Part shown: piece by piece, positions 5,167-5,282 of the stretch
How the letters are laid out: each line of letters opens with the position of its first letter
Position numbering within the stretch: the stretch's first letter is position 1
Origin: CAZKFA01 sp964551925
GTDB taxonomy: Bacteria; Cyanobacteriota; Vampirovibrionia; LMEP-6097
Direction of reading: 5' to 3'
DNA length: 5,282 bases
Assembly (NCBI GenBank): GCA_964551925.1
Contig: CAZKFA010000049.1
Span: 1 to 5,282 of the forward strand
Position numbers and translations under genes: made by a program
Notes under the pieces: model-generated
Seen by the model: the letters and a program-made list of their open reading frames with translations, nothing else
The model's database searches: none
Told to the model about the DNA's origin: nothing

Positions 5167-5282
5167 AGCTATAGTAATCGTGGTAAGGGTTACGTAACGT
5201 GCAAGCAATTCTAAAATTTGCTAACTATAAGCCTAATGTTATCAAGCGAGCAAAGTCCCGAAGCATGTCGGATTTGTATACC
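5167..5282 (+). other. unassigned right end: palindrome, weak hairpins, possible start of a gene leaving the window
   Basis: After the exported protein's TAG nothing can be assigned with confidence. Visible structures are the perfect 10-bp palindrome GTTACGTAAC (5189-5198), a 5-bp stem AGCAA/TTGCT (5204-5222) with an A/T-rich loop, and CCGA/TCGG (5258-5271) with a 6-nt loop. None has a proper T-tract. Two reading frames are open to the edge: ATG at 5236 (MLSSEQSPEACRICI), preceded 4 nt upstream by TATAAG (5226-5231), and ATG at 5265 (MSDLYT). Neither has a ribosome binding site, and the stretches are too short to judge. Confidence 0.3.

Noticed and set aside
5204..5222. Hairpin AGCAA/TTGCT as a terminator for the exported protein gene
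   Set aside because: Only five pairs, A/T-rich, with an internal mismatch and no T-tract after it.
1..5282. tRNA, rRNA, CRISPR array, transposase or terminal inverted repeats
   Set aside because: Read through for T-loop sequences, regularly spaced repeats and inverted ends; none found.

Overview
The window is a gene-dense bacterial chromosomal segment, A+T-rich (roughly 38-40% G+C by eye). It holds five protein genes and one RNA gene that is easy to miss because it lies in what looks like an intergenic gap. Coding is by the standard code, and most starts have weak or no Shine-Dalgarno sequences. I cannot name the organism. The low G+C and the separation of the ATP synthase epsilon gene from the beta gene would fit a cyanobacteria-related or other non-proteobacterial lineage, but that is only a guess. 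I see no mobile element, CRISPR array, tRNA or rRNA.

Layout. Positions 1-2790 (minus strand) encode a large two-half M16 zinc protease with a signal peptide or membrane anchor. Only 26 bp separate it from the divergent plus-strand gene atpC (2817-3242), the F-type ATP synthase epsilon subunit. That gap and the starts of both genes contain an exact extended -10 element for atpC, placed so that transcription would begin at or next to the start codon. The next 117 bp contain the small bacterial signal recognition particle RNA (3250-3337), recognised by its domain IV motif and a 7-bp closing helix. A perfect -10 hexamer overlaps the atpC stop codon. A 74-residue protein (3360-3584) with two copies of a GspE-N/MshEN-like motif follows. 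It overlaps by 11 nt a galactokinase-like GHMP kinase (3574-4878). An 81-bp gap with a candidate promoter leads to a 68-residue predicted exported protein (4960-5166). The last 116 bp are not assigned; one or two genes may begin there and run off the window.

How they fit together. The genes do not form one pathway. SRP RNA and the epsilon subunit are housekeeping functions, and the M16 protease probably acts outside the cytoplasmic membrane. The small MshEN-like protein and the GHMP kinase overlap and are probably translationally coupled, the one pairing here that suggests a functional link. The points most worth checking are the unannotated-looking SRP RNA with a GAAA tetraloop, the possible leaderless atpC transcript from a very compact divergent promoter, the mini-MshEN/kinase pair, the altered sugar-binding motif of the kinase, and an in-frame amber codon near the end of the exported small protein. 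I see no clear evidence of a wholly new multi-gene system.
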